39,326 nucleotides of DNA from Desulfobacteraceae bacterium. Its GTDB lineage: Bacteria > Desulfobacterota > Syntrophobacteria > Syntrophobacterales > Syntrophobacteraceae. The number at the start of each line of letters is the position of its first letter. Within the stretch, counting starts at the first letter, position 1. Below, piece after piece: positions 15,814 to 23,611 of this stretch. The stretch lies in assembly GCA_021372635.1 (NCBI GenBank), contig JAJFUA010000262.1:1-39326 (forward strand), read 5' to 3'. The position numbers were made by a program, and so were the translations under genes. The notes beneath the pieces were generated by a model. The model ran no database searches and had not been told where the DNA came from. It saw nothing but the letters and a program-made list of their open reading frames with translations.

Positions 15814-18381
15814 CTATCGGACCGGGTTTTCGTCGATGGGCCGGATGGGCGTGAGGCCCGCCTTTCCGGCGGCGATCTCCGTTACGTGATGGAGAATGTG
15901 CCCGAGTCGAAGTTTTTGGTTTGTAATGAAATACGTGTGAATGCAGCCCACTGCGGCTGCCAGCACGGAAAGCTGGGGCATTCCGAAAGACGCCCCGACA
16001 GCGATAAGAACGGCACAGGAGGAGAGGGACAGGATGGCCGGCTTGGAAAACCTCAAGGAACAGCGTATCCGCAGCCGCCTCTTGTTGCCGCCGTGGTTTT
16101 CACAGCAGACTTTGATGTGCGCCCTCGACCAGATGCCTCTCGATACCTTCAGGTCCCAGTCGTTCCAGCCCTGGTCGATGGCGACGAAATACTTGCGCGG
16201 CAGAAGAAAATCCATGATAGCCTGGAGCAGGCTCTCCTTTTCGAGTCCATCCTCGGACCAGTAGTCGAGAAAAAAAGCCCGTTCGTGCCAGGAAATCTCC
16301 GGCTTCTGCGTAATGCGCGGGAACTTGACGGGCTCCACCTCCGTGTAGCCGGCTATCCGCCATTTGTAGCGCTCCCAACTGCGGACGAGGGGACCGAGGT
16401 AGATGAGCGCGGCGACGAGCAGCCGGGCATGCGGCCCGTCGTGGCGGGGATCGATGGACGCCTTCATCGCCCCCGTTCCCGCTGTCAGCAGAGAACAAAG
16501 GAGCGGGGCGGCCCCCAGCCACCAGGGTATGCCCCCCGGGGCGAGAGTGCAAAGGAAAATCAGGAGTGCCGCCAGGTTCCACTCGAGCGTCAGGGGCAGG
16601 AACGAGATGAGCGACGAAGGCGGTTCGTAGAGCGTCTGGAAAAGAGCCCGTCCGAAGACCCCCGAATAGATCACCGCGCGGCGGGAGAAGAGGGATGAGG
16701 AGAGGTCGCCGTAGATGCGCCCGAGCCACCGGGTCTGACCCAGCAGGTTGAAGCGATAGGGGTGCTTGAAGTAAACGAGCGATTCTGCCTTGCCGTATCC
16801 CCGCTGCTGCTTCAGGTATGCCGCTACGGTATTCCGCCGGAAGTGCCAGACGACGGCGGCCGGGCTGAAGCCGATCTGGTAGCCCTCGTTTTGCAGCCTC
16901 CAGCAGAGGTCGACGTCATCGCCTGCCACCCGGAAGTTCGTATCGAAGCCCCCGATCCCTTCCAGGGCTTCGCGCCGGAAGGCCATGTTGCATCCGGCGA
17001 TGTGTTCCGCCACATCGTCGCTGAGAAGCACGGGGGTCGGACCTCCCGGTGAGGCCGCGACACAGGACGGCACGAAAGAGTCCTCGGGAGGCGGGAAGTT
17101 CGGCCCGCCCACGGCGGAGAGGCCGGAGGACAGAAATTTCGAGACCATGTATGTCAACCAGTCCGGATCGGCCACACAATCGGAATCGGTGAAGGCGACG
17201 ATGTCTCCCGTGGCGGCCGCGATGCCCGCGTTGCGGGCGGCGCTGAGTCCCCGGTTCGGCTGGTCGATGATCTTTACGTTTTCATATTCATAGCCGCGGG
17301 CGATTTCCAGTGTCCGGTCGGCGGAGCCGTCGTTTACGACGATCGTCTCGTAGTCGGGGTAGTTGATCGCCTGAAGCGAGTCCAGGCACATGCGCATCGT
17401 GCGTTCGGCGTTGTATGCGCAGACGACGACCGAAACCCGGGGATATTCCGCGAGGGAGGGCGGCAGTGGTTCGCTGTAGTGCCGCTGCACCGCATGAAAG
17501 GACGGCTTCTTTTCGCGGCTTGCGTCCACGAGGCCGAAAGCCCAGCCGTCCATCGAATAGCCTCCGGTGAACCATTCGTCGGTCCAGGAGAAAACGGTGG
17601 TTCCCGCAAGCCCCATGTCGAAGCAGGCACGCACCTGCCACGAGAGGATGTTTGCCTGTGCGTCCTTCCCCTCGCGAATGGAATCGATACCGAATTCCGT
17701 AAGGACCAGCGGTTTTTCGCCCGCCAGGTTATGGAGGCGGGAAACGTAACGCCGGAAGGCGTCCTCGCGATGGAGGTACACGTTGAAGGAGACGAAATCG
17801 GTGAAATCGACCTGCAGGTATTCCGTCGATGGGAAATTGGCGTAGCTGACGAGCGTGCCGGGATCAATGCCCTTCGTCAGGTCCATCAGATCCTTGAGAA
17901 AACCCCGAATCCGCTCGGGACCGTGCCAGCGCACGATGTCCGGGGGGATTTCATTTCCCAGCAGAAAGGCGAAAAGGGCGGGGTGCCCCTTGCAGGCGCT
18001 CACGCCGTCGGAAATGGCCCTGCGGATATCCTGCCTGACGGAAGAGGACTTGAGGAAGCAGATGTGCTCGGCCCACGGGATGCCCGCCAGGACCCGAACG
18101 CCGTGCTCTCCGGCCATGTCCAGCAGCCACGCGGGAGGGACGGTGAACGTGCGCAGGCAGTTCGCACCCAGTTCCGCCATCAGGCTCAGGTCCTTCTCGA
18201 CCGTGGGCCGCTCGGGGAAAGGGTCTCCGTGGGAGCCGGTCTTGAAAGGGCCGTAGGTGACTCCCTTTACGAAGAACTTCTTCTCCCCTTCGAAAAAGAA
18301 CTTGCCGTGTACCGTAACGGAATTACCTCCCCGCACGGTTGTTGCTCTGTCACTCTGCGGTTGCGCCGACTCGACTTCCAC
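15814..18381 (-). CDS. Glycoside hydrolase - glycosyltransferase family 2 fusion, membrane protein
   Basis: 855 residues in three parts. Residues 20-305 form a TIM-barrel hydrolase of the GH2/GH5 kind: VKGVTYGP, acid/base Glu in LGNEIP (E144), nucleophile Glu in LVLTEFG (E229), and SWTDEW. Residues 314-600 are a GT2 glycosyltransferase: VSVVVCAYN, D351, DSD at 399-401, catalytic D488/D489 in AGDDVDLCWR, and a QQRGYG motif at 525-530. The C-terminus has several membrane segments, then a DWDLK...EENHGG-like tail shared with the gene at 2-313, then two more spans. The start is GTG at 18381 with GGAG 6 bases upstream. No signal peptide is visible, so the side on which the hydrolase acts is unclear. 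It is followed by the ABC exporter. Both catalytic centres look intact. A role in making or sizing the exported glycan is inferred. Confidence 0.88.
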   Translation of the reverse strand: MEVESAQPQSDRATTVRGGNSVTVHGKFFFEGEKKFFVKGVTYGPFKTGSHGDPFPERPTVEKDLSLMAELGANCLRTFTVPPAWLLDMAGEHGVRVLAGIPWAEHICFLKSSSVRQDIRRAISDGVSACKGHPALFAFLLGNEIPPDIVRWHGPERIRGFLKDLMDLTKGIDPGTLVSYANFPSTEYLQVDFTDFVSFNVYLHREDAFRRYVSRLHNLAGEKPLVLTEFGIDSIREGKDAQANILSWQVRACFDMGLAGTTVFSWTDEWFTGGYSMDGWAFGLVDASREKKPSFHAVQRHYSEPLPPSLAEYPRVSVVVCAYNAERTMRMCLDSLQAINYPDYETIVVNDGSADRTLEIARGYEYENVKIIDQPNRGLSAARNAGIAAATGDIVAFTDSDCVADPDWLTYMVSKFLSSGLSAVGGPNFPPPEDSFVPSCVAASPGGPTPVLLSDDVAEHIAGCNMAFRREALEGIGGFDTNFRVAGDDVDLCWRLQNEGYQIGFSPAAVVWHFRRNTVAAYLKQQRGYGKAESLVYFKHPYRFNLLGQTRWLGRIYGDLSSSLFSRRAVIYSGVFGRALFQTLYEPPSSLISFLPLTLEWNLAALLIFLCTLAPGGIPWWLGAAPLLCSLLTAGTGAMKASIDPRHDGPHARLLVAALIYLGPLVRSWERYKWRIAGYTEVEPVKFPRITQKPEISWHERAFFLDYWSEDGLEKESLLQAIMDFLLPRKYFVAIDQGWNDWDLKVSRGIWSRAHIKVCCENHGGNKRRLRIRCSLRFSKPAILSLSSCAVLIAVGASFGMPQLSVLAAAVGCIHTYFITNQKLRLGHILHHVTEIAAGKAGLTPIRPIDENPVR

Positions 18382-18512
18382 CGTCGTCTCCGATTCCTGT
18401 TGCCGGTTGCCCGGCCGGACCCGCTCACCTCCTGCCAGGGGACGGGAGGCGCCGTGCGAACCTGTTCCGAATTATGCCCAATGCACTCGAATCATTTCAG
18501 ATTTCCGTCGCA

Positions 18513-18541
18513 TATCTAGCCCATTAACGTGTGGGAATCAA
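18513..18541 (-). promoter_or_regulatory. Candidate sigma-70-type promoter for the fusion/ABC exporter operon
   Basis: On the - strand TTGATT (18541-18536) and TAGATA (18518-18513) are 17 bases apart, about 130 bases upstream of the GTG start at 18381. Confidence 0.45.
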
Positions 18542-18717
18542 CCAAAATCTCGGTGCCCGGCCTGCGAAAGCGGGCCGGACCCAGCCGCCGGGAGGAAGGG
18601 GCCGGGCGCGAAGGAGCTTATTCTTCTCGGTCCATTCTGCCTGCTGTCCCTTGAACGGGTGAGGAACCGCCGCCGGGACCGGTGGGGATTGGAGGAAAAG
18701 AAACGACCAGGAAAACA

Positions 18718-18746
18718 TTGCTAAACTCCTGCAAATAGTTTAGATT
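18718..18746 (+). promoter_or_regulatory. Candidate uxs promoter overlapped by an operator-like palindrome
   Basis: TTGCTA (18718-18723) and TAGATT (18741-18746) are 17 bases apart. The perfect inverted repeat CTAAACT-N9-AGTTTAG (18721-18743) covers the spacer and part of both hexamers. A further half-site GTTTAG lies a few bases downstream. The arrangement suggests repression by a dimeric regulator. It is about 120 bases from the uxs start. Confidence 0.5.
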
Positions 18747-18866
18747 ACCGCCGTTTAGGATGACCTTCCGCGTTCCGGAGGGGGCGTCGGGGTGGCTGTT
18801 GAGGCAGAACCCGGGTGGCGTTCCCGCCGGGTGTCGACTCGAACATTATTGGAAAGGAATCATTTC

Positions 18867-19850
18867 ATGCACCTTCGTAAACGCTGTGCGGTGACCGGCG
18901 GCGCTGGCTTCCTGGGGTCCCATCTTTGCGAACGACTTCTCAACGATGGCTTCGATGTGCTTTGTATTGACAATTTCTACACCGGTAGCAAGCGCAACAT
19001 TGTGCACCTGATCGACAACCCTTACTTCGAAATGTACCGCCACGACATTACCTATCCGCTGTACGTCGAAGTGGACGAAATCTTCAACCTGGCCTGCCCG
19101 GCTTCGCCCATCCATTACCAGACCGATCCCGTGCAAACCACCAAGGTGAACGTGCATGGATCCATCAACATGCTCGGCCTGGCGAAAAGGGTGAAAGCCA
19201 AGATTATGCAGGCATCCACGTCGGAGGTCTACGGAGACCCCAAGGTCCATCCCCAGACCGAAGCCTACTGGGGGCATGTGAATCCCATCGGGCCGCGCTC
19301 CTGCTACGACGAAGGAAAACGCTGCGCGGAGACGCTCTTTTTCGACTATCACCGCCAGCATGGACTGCTGATCAAGGTGGCCCGTATTTTCAATACCTAC
19401 GGTCCCAGAATGCATCCGAACGACGGCCGTGTGGTCTCCAATTTCATCGTGCAGGCTCTGCAGGGTGAGCCGATCACCATTTATGGGAAAGGCACCCAGA
19501 CGAGGTCCTTCTGCTACGTGGATGACCTCATCGAAGGGTTTGTGCGGCTCATGAGGACTCCGGACGGCTTCACCGGCCCGGTGAACCTGGGTAATCCGGG
19601 CGAATTCACGATCCTGGAACTTGCGGAGAAAGTCATCAAGATGACCGGTTCCCATTCCGAACTGGTTTTCAATCCTCTGCCCAAGGACGACCCGACCATG
19701 CGCAAACCCGACATCAGTCAGGCCAAGTCCGTTCTCGGGTGGGAACCGAAGATCCCTCTGGATGAAGGCTTGCGCAAGACCATCGACTACTTTGACGATC
19801 TCATGCGGCAGGGTGAAGCCATGTTGACGAGTTCAGGAACTCATTGTTGA
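18867..19850 (+). CDS. uxs: UDP-glucuronate decarboxylase (UDP-xylose synthase)
   Basis: 327 residues of the extended short-chain dehydrogenase family. It oxidises and decarboxylates UDP-glucuronate with bound NAD to give UDP-xylose. NAD site GGAGFLG at 11-17; active-site T118/S119/E120 in STSEVYGDP; catalytic Y147 and K151 in SCYDEGKR. The residues [12 protein letters not shown] and [16 protein letters not shown] are characteristic of UXS enzymes. ATG at 18867 has AAAGGA 8 bases upstream and starts the protein 10 residues before the NAD motif; an in-frame start at 18792 would add unrelated sequence. Divergent from the hydrolase/GT2-exporter operon, it probably supplies a xylose donor for the glycan. 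A rotationally related GDP- or dTDP-sugar enzyme is less likely given the residue pattern. Confidence 0.92.
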   Translation: MHLRKRCAVTGGAGFLGSHLCERLLNDGFDVLCIDNFYTGSKRNIVHLIDNPYFEMYRHDITYPLYVEVDEIFNLACPASPIHYQTDPVQTTKVNVHGSINMLGLAKRVKAKIMQASTSEVYGDPKVHPQTEAYWGHVNPIGPRSCYDEGKRCAETLFFDYHRQHGLLIKVARIFNTYGPRMHPNDGRVVSNFIVQALQGEPITIYGKGTQTRSFCYVDDLIEGFVRLMRTPDGFTGPVNLGNPGEFTILELAEKVIKMTGSHSELVFNPLPKDDPTMRKPDISQAKSVLGWEPKIPLDEGLRKTIDYFDDLMRQGEAMLTSSGTHC

Positions 19851-19900
19851 GATTTTTGAGGAATTTGTCGCATTCTGTCGGATTTTCGCTTTGTTGATCC

Positions 19901-19947
19901 CGATATTGCCCTGCCGGCCCGGAAACGGGAGCGACAGGGCAATATCG
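19901..19947 (+). terminator. Long hairpin after uxs, probable terminator
   Basis: CGATATTGCCCTG (19901-19913) pairs perfectly with CAGGGCAATATCG (19935-19947). Inside is a second short stem CCCG-GAAA-CGGG. The following tail has only a short T-run (CCTGTTTC), so it may need help to terminate or may protect the 3' end. Confidence 0.6.
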
Positions 19948-19971
19948 CCTGTTTCACCCCGATTCCTCAAA

Positions 19972-19981
19972 TTGTATACAA
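19972..19981. promoter_or_regulatory. GntR-type operator candidate
   Basis: TTGTATACAA is a perfect 10-base palindrome of the TNGT-N2-ACNA form bound by FadR-subfamily GntR regulators. It lies in an AT-rich patch about 300 bases upstream of cobB. No GntR gene is in the window. Confidence 0.35.
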
Positions 19982-20183
19982 ACTTTCTAATTTATTGCTT
20001 TTATATTGGTAAAACCTATTTACTCTCTAGCTCTCGATAGAATTTTTCGATATTTCTTCTGTTCTGCATCTCTTTTCCTTTATTATTTCAAAATATTCTG
20101 GTAATCTAAGCATCAATATGTCTTCAAGACTGGCTGTAGGCTGCTTACCGCTATGAATTCGAGGGGGTTACGTCGGTCTACAG

Positions 20184-20205
20184 GCGTCGGCAGAAAAGCC
20201 GACGC
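20184..20205 (+). other. Stable leader hairpin upstream of cobB
   Basis: GCGTCGGC and GCCGACGC form a perfect 8-base GC-rich stem with loop AGAAAA. It lies about 80 bases before the cobB start and would be in its mRNA leader. I match it to no known riboswitch. Confidence 0.45.
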
Positions 20206-20287
20206 GCGAGGAAGTCCGGTGCTGGGGGGTACCGTTCTTTCTCAGTCAGGGTCTTGTGGGAAGATGTATTGAGCAAGGGGGGGTGTT

Positions 20288-21022
20288 ATGTCACAGCATT
20301 CCGTGGAGAAGTCTATCTGCACGGTCCGGGATGCGCTGGCCGAAGCGAAAAGTGTGGTAGTCCTCAGTGGGGCCGGAATTTCGGCCGAATCGGGGGTGCC
20401 CACTTTCAGAGGGCAGGGCGGCCTGTGGCGCCAGTATCGGGCCACGGATCTTGCCACGCCCGAAGCTTTTGCCCGAGATCCAAAGCTTGTCTGGGAGTTC
20501 TACAACTGGCGCCGGGAACTCCTTGAACCTCTGCGCCCCAACGCTGCACATCTTTCCCTTGCAAAGCTCGAAAACCGCCTGTCTAGTTTTGTCCTGATCA
20601 CCCAGAACATCGACGGTCTGCATCAGATGGCCGGGAGCCGCAATGTGCTGGAACTCCACGGAAATATCTGGAAGGTTCGTTGTACCGCCTGCGGCCGGCT
20701 GACCGAGGACCGCCGGGTCCCGCTGCCGCTCTTGCCGACCTGCGAAGACTGCGGGGCGCTCCTCCGGCCACACGTGGTATGGTTTGGCGAGACGCTGGAC
20801 CCAGGGATCCTCGACCGCGCATACGAAGAGGTGCTGCGTTGCGAGGTGATGCTCGTGATCGGGACTTCCGGAACCGTCCAGCCAGCGGCATCCATGGGGA
20901 TGCTTGCCGGTAGAAACGGGGCACTGGTGGTCGAGATCAACCTCGAACCTACCCCCTACAGCGATATTTACTCCGTGAGTATCGCGGGGAAGGCCGGGGA
21001 AATCGTACCGCAACTTTTTTAG
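20288..21022 (+). CDS. cobB: NAD-dependent protein deacylase, sirtuin (CobB type)
   Basis: 244 residues. Sirtuins use NAD to remove acyl groups from lysines. The NAD motif GAGISAESGVPTFRG is at 28-42, TQNID at 105-109, and the catalytic histidine in ELHG is H124. The zinc ribbon is C132/C135 and C152/C155. The residues Y72 and R75 in FYNWRR match the YxxR pair that in class III sirtuins (SIRT5, CobB) binds succinyl, malonyl or glutaryl groups. Desuccinylation is therefore expected along with deacetylation. ATG at 20288 is preceded by an AAGGGGGGG run. It stands alone, with long AT-rich gaps on both sides. Confidence 0.93.
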   Translation: MSQHSVEKSICTVRDALAEAKSVVVLSGAGISAESGVPTFRGQGGLWRQYRATDLATPEAFARDPKLVWEFYNWRRELLEPLRPNAAHLSLAKLENRLSSFVLITQNIDGLHQMAGSRNVLELHGNIWKVRCTACGRLTEDRRVPLPLLPTCEDCGALLRPHVVWFGETLDPGILDRAYEEVLRCEVMLVIGTSGTVQPAASMGMLAGRNGALVVEINLEPTPYSDIYSVSIAGKAGEIVPQLF

Positions 21023-21547
21023 CGATTTGCTCCGGACTGGACCGCCGGCTTTTCGGGTCGGGCGGATCAATACCATTGTGCCCAGAAAATGACGGATTGG
21101 CGGGAAGGGGTTTAGTTTTTATTTTGATATTGCGTTCACTTTTTCTTTTGAAAGTAATAATTATCTGCTAATGTTGTTTGTGGGTTGATTGAATGGGTGG
21201 TTGATTATGAATATCACTTACTGCCGGGAACTATTGCATTGCCGCAGTGAGGAAAAGGGGGTTTCTCTGCTCGTGATCGGACCGGGCGTGCCGGGGCAGC
21301 GGCAGATCCGGGAATCATGGGAAAGGCCCGGGCATTAAGTCTTCCGGATGTTTCGGGTTTGTGACTGGTGTATGAGGGGGGACGCTCAGAAACAACGACA
21401 CGCGTTCGGTATTGCGTCCGCAGATCGGAAAGCCGCCCGTCCCGGGAGGTGGTCCGGATGCGCACGTGGTTCGCCGGCCGGTACTCTCCGGTTTCATCCG
21501 GCTGTTGCCGAACGGTTGCGATCAATGCAAAACGAAGGGGAAGGGGC
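21023..21547. other. Intergenic region upstream of the Fur-family gene
   Basis: This 525-base gap begins with an AT-rich stretch (about 21110-21210) containing a Fur/PerR-like AT palindrome at 21157-21164. After that the DNA is GC-rich. A 43-codon frame from ATG at 21207 lacks a good ribosome site and recognisable residues. The in-frame extension of the regulator above 21548 does not look coding. Confidence 0.5.
21157..21164. promoter_or_regulatory. Possible Fur/PerR-type AT palindrome
   Basis: ATAATTAT is a perfect palindrome within GTAATAATTATCT. It resembles the core of PerR boxes (TTATAATNATTATAA) and lies 384 bases upstream of the Fur-family gene. The match is short and could be chance in AT-rich DNA. 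Confidence 0.25.
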
Positions 21548-21961
21548 ATGGAGCGGAAAAATGAAAAAGAAGTAATGGCGACTCTGAGGGAGCATGGCTT
21601 ACAGGTGACGTACCAGAGGCTTGCGATCTACCAGGCGCTGTGCAACACGACCGAACATCCCAGCGCGGAGGTGATCTATCAGCAGGTCAAGAAACGTTTC
21701 CCCATGATTTCTCTCGGAACGGTTTACAAGACCATCGAACGGTTCTACGAGGTCGGACTGATCCAGAAGGTCGGCCCCGTGACCGAAGTCGCCCGATACG
21801 ATGCCGAAATGGGGCCTCATCATCATTTTATTTGCCTCAAATGTCATGCGATCGAGAACATAGAACCGGTCGAAACCGATATCCGGCTCCCTGAAGGCAG
21901 CGGATTCCATGTCCTGCGCCAGCAGGTCGTATTGCAGGGATATTGCTCGCATTGCAGGTAA
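21548..21961 (+). CDS. perR: Fur family metalloregulator, PerR-like
   Basis: 137 residues. A winged-helix DNA-binding domain covers about 5-80 (VTYQRLAIYQAL, LGTVYKTIERF). A metal/dimerisation domain follows. The structural zinc site is C96/C99 (CLKC) and C133/C136 (CSHC). The regulatory metal residues match Bacillus PerR positions by simple count: H37, D85, H91 and H93. Position 104, Asp in PerR, is Asn here. ATG at 21548 is preceded by AAGGGG; longer in-frame starts add 60 residues unlike the family. The peroxide or iron-sensing assignment rests on these residues. A Fur or Zur role cannot be excluded. Neighbours do not include an obvious peroxidase. Confidence 0.85.
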   Translation: MERKNEKEVMATLREHGLQVTYQRLAIYQALCNTTEHPSAEVIYQQVKKRFPMISLGTVYKTIERFYEVGLIQKVGPVTEVARYDAEMGPHHHFICLKCHAIENIEPVETDIRLPEGSGFHVLRQQVVLQGYCSHCR

Positions 21962-22393
21962 TGCCCGAGTGATGGAACGGGGCGGGAAGGCCTGACGGAA
22001 CGTGCCTTCCCGTTCCTTGCGCGCTTGCCCGGCCGCCTTCCGGATATACCCCGGCCGCTGTCGGGGGGGATCGCCCTGAGATGTGTCCCGCACCAGTTTC
22101 CCGTTCCGCCGGGCAGATCCCTCCACGTTGCCCGGAAACATTCGCTTCCTGAAAATCCTCTTCGCGCCAAAGGAACAGTTTTCTTAGAGGGATCGGCGAG
22201 CCATGCCGCAACGCCGGGTTCTGAAGGATCCGTTCTTTTGTTTCCGCTTGGGCCGGGGCGCGCTTTTCCTGTAACATGACGCGTTCCGCCGCCCGGTGTA
22301 TCCGCGGGCAGTTTTGCCCGTCCGGCCGTTGCCATGTGTGAGGGGTTTTGCGCGATCAGCCGAAGAGCACTTATCGAGAGAGGAGCTGCAGTC
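21962..22393. other. Intergenic region between the Fur-family gene and the racemase-like gene
   Basis: This 432-base gap contains a hairpin at 21974-22016 and a small perfect hairpin CGGGCA-N4-TGCCCG near 22307. No coding frame with a ribosome site is seen. Confidence 0.5.
21974..22016 (+). terminator. Hairpin after the Fur-family gene, possible terminator
   Basis: GGAACGG-GGC-GGGAAGGC pairs with GCCTTCCCGTTCC (22004-22016), with a 3-base bulge. It starts 13 bases after the stop codon. No proper T-run follows. Confidence 0.4.
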
Positions 22394-23095
22394 ATGAAGC
22401 GGATAGGGATTGTCGGAGGCCTCGGTCCCGAGTCGACCGTGGACTACTATAAGAGGATCATTGCGGCTTTTCAGGAGCGAAACACGGGGCTTTCGTTCCC
22501 GGAGATCGTTATCTACAGTGCCAACTTGCAGGAATTGATGGATGTCCTCGATGCGGGTGACCGCGAAGGCCTGGCGGTCTGGCTGGCGGAAAAGGTCGAG
22601 GCGCTGCATCGGGCCGGGGCGGATTTTGCCGTGATCGGTTCCAATACGCCCCATCTCGTTTTCGATGCCGTTCGCCTGCACGTTCCCATCCCGATGCTCA
22701 GCATCGTCGAGGAAACCTGCAGGAAGGCCGGACGGCTGGGACTGAAAAAACTCGGGCTTCTGGGCACGAAATTTACCATGGAGTCGGATTTCTACCGGAA
22801 ATCCTTCGAAGCGGCAGGCCTCCAAATCGCCGTGCCGGAAGAGGTTGACCGGGAGTTGATCCACCACAGGCTCTTTACGGAAATCGAACTGGGCATCGTT
22901 AAGGATTCCACCCGGGAGGAGTTGTTGTCCGTGGTCCGGCGCATGATCGACGGGCAAGGGATTGAGGCGGTGATCCTGGGTTGTACGGAATTGCCGCTGA
23001 TTCTTGATCGGGACTGTTTCGGGATTCCTTTTCTGAACACGACCGCGATCCACGTGGAGGGCATCGTGGAGTACTGTCTGAACGGCGTGAACTGA
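22394..23095 (+). CDS. Aspartate/glutamate racemase family protein
   Basis: 233 residues. The family interconverts amino-acid enantiomers with two cysteines acting as acid and base. The opening KRIGIVGGLGPEST, the LLGTKFTMESDFY block (122-134) and C197 in ILGCTELPL are clear family marks. The first cysteine, found in the L-C-T-N-T motif of E. coli YgeA, is replaced: here it reads I-G-S-N-T-P-H (81-87), with Gly at the Cys position. ATG at 22394 has GAGAGGAG 8 bases upstream; an in-frame start at 22334 would add 20 residues. A one-cysteine enzyme might be a lyase, isomerase or narrower racemase. Function is uncertain. It is a lone gene with about 430-550 bases on each side. Confidence 0.85.
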   Translation: MKRIGIVGGLGPESTVDYYKRIIAAFQERNTGLSFPEIVIYSANLQELMDVLDAGDREGLAVWLAEKVEALHRAGADFAVIGSNTPHLVFDAVRLHVPIPMLSIVEETCRKAGRLGLKKLGLLGTKFTMESDFYRKSFEAAGLQIAVPEEVDRELIHHRLFTEIELGIVKDSTREELLSVVRRMIDGQGIEAVILGCTELPLILDRDCFGIPFLNTTAIHVEGIVEYCLNGVN

Positions 23096-23412
23096 CGGGC
23101 GGGACGGGGAGTGGCGCAGGGCGGCCCTGAAGCTCTGTGCCGCAATGCCCCGGCATGGTCCGGCAGGCCGGATTCGAAAAACTTTCCGGGAAGATCGTTT
23201 TCCTGCATCCGCCGAAGCCTCTGCGATGGAAAACGTCTCCGGTCCTTCCTCGAGGCAATCCCCGAAGAAAAAGCCGATTCCCTGCCGCACACCCTGCGTG
23301 CTGTCGTACGGGGGCAAGGCCCGTCGCGGTTCATGAAAAGGGGCCGTTTGTCTCAGGGCTCTCTCCGCGGAGGAGTACGTCAGGAAAGTTTTTATCTTAT
23401 CGCATAAAATTG

Positions 23413-23424
23413 ACGAAATTTCGT
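23413..23424. promoter_or_regulatory. Perfect 12-base palindrome, operator candidate
   Basis: ACGAAATTTCGT is its own reverse complement. It sits about 180 bases upstream of the sigma-54 promoter, the usual distance for an enhancer-type activator site. Ownership is unknown. Confidence 0.4.
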
Positions 23425-23595
23425 AATATTGACCAGCCGTGGTTATTGGCCGCGTCGATCTGCGCCTGAAACGCGAATCTTCGGTCGTCATCCCGCATCG
23501 GGTCTTCGATTGTATCTAATTGCTTGTATTGGGTTTTATCTGGACGATCCGTTTTCCCGCCCGGCGCGCCGGGTATCCGGGGCTTTCTTCCGGTC

Positions 23596-23611
23596 TGGCA
23601 TGGCGCTTGCT
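23596..23611 (+). promoter_or_regulatory. Sigma-54 (-24/-12) promoter
   Basis: TGGCATGGCGCTTGCT matches the consensus TGGCAYR-N4-TTGCW at every defined position, with GG and GC correctly spaced. Expected transcription start is near 23622, about 25 bases before the ATG of the small membrane protein. Confidence 0.8.

Larger units (their letters stand above)
18382..18866. other. Divergent intergenic control region
   Basis: This 485-base gap lies between the - strand fusion/exporter operon and the + strand uxs gene. It carries a candidate promoter in each direction (18513-18541 on -, 18718-18746 on +) and a palindrome in the uxs promoter. No gene is seen. Confidence 0.6.
19851..20287. other. AT-rich intergenic region upstream of cobB
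   Basis: This 437-base gap contains a long hairpin at 19901-19947, a GntR-like palindrome at 19972-19981, an AT-rich stretch (about 19970-20120) that contrasts with the GC-rich surroundings, and a stable hairpin at 20184-20205. No gene is seen. Confidence 0.55.

Noticed and set aside
20208..20219. GAGGAAGTCCGG resembling the conserved GAGGAAAGTCCGG of RNase P RNA
   Set aside because: One base is missing, no other RNase P landmarks follow, and cobB begins only 69 bases later, leaving no room for the molecule.
21207..21338. A 43-codon frame beginning ATGAATATCACT upstream of the Fur-family gene
   Set aside because: No convincing ribosome site and no recognisable residues; composition looks non-coding.
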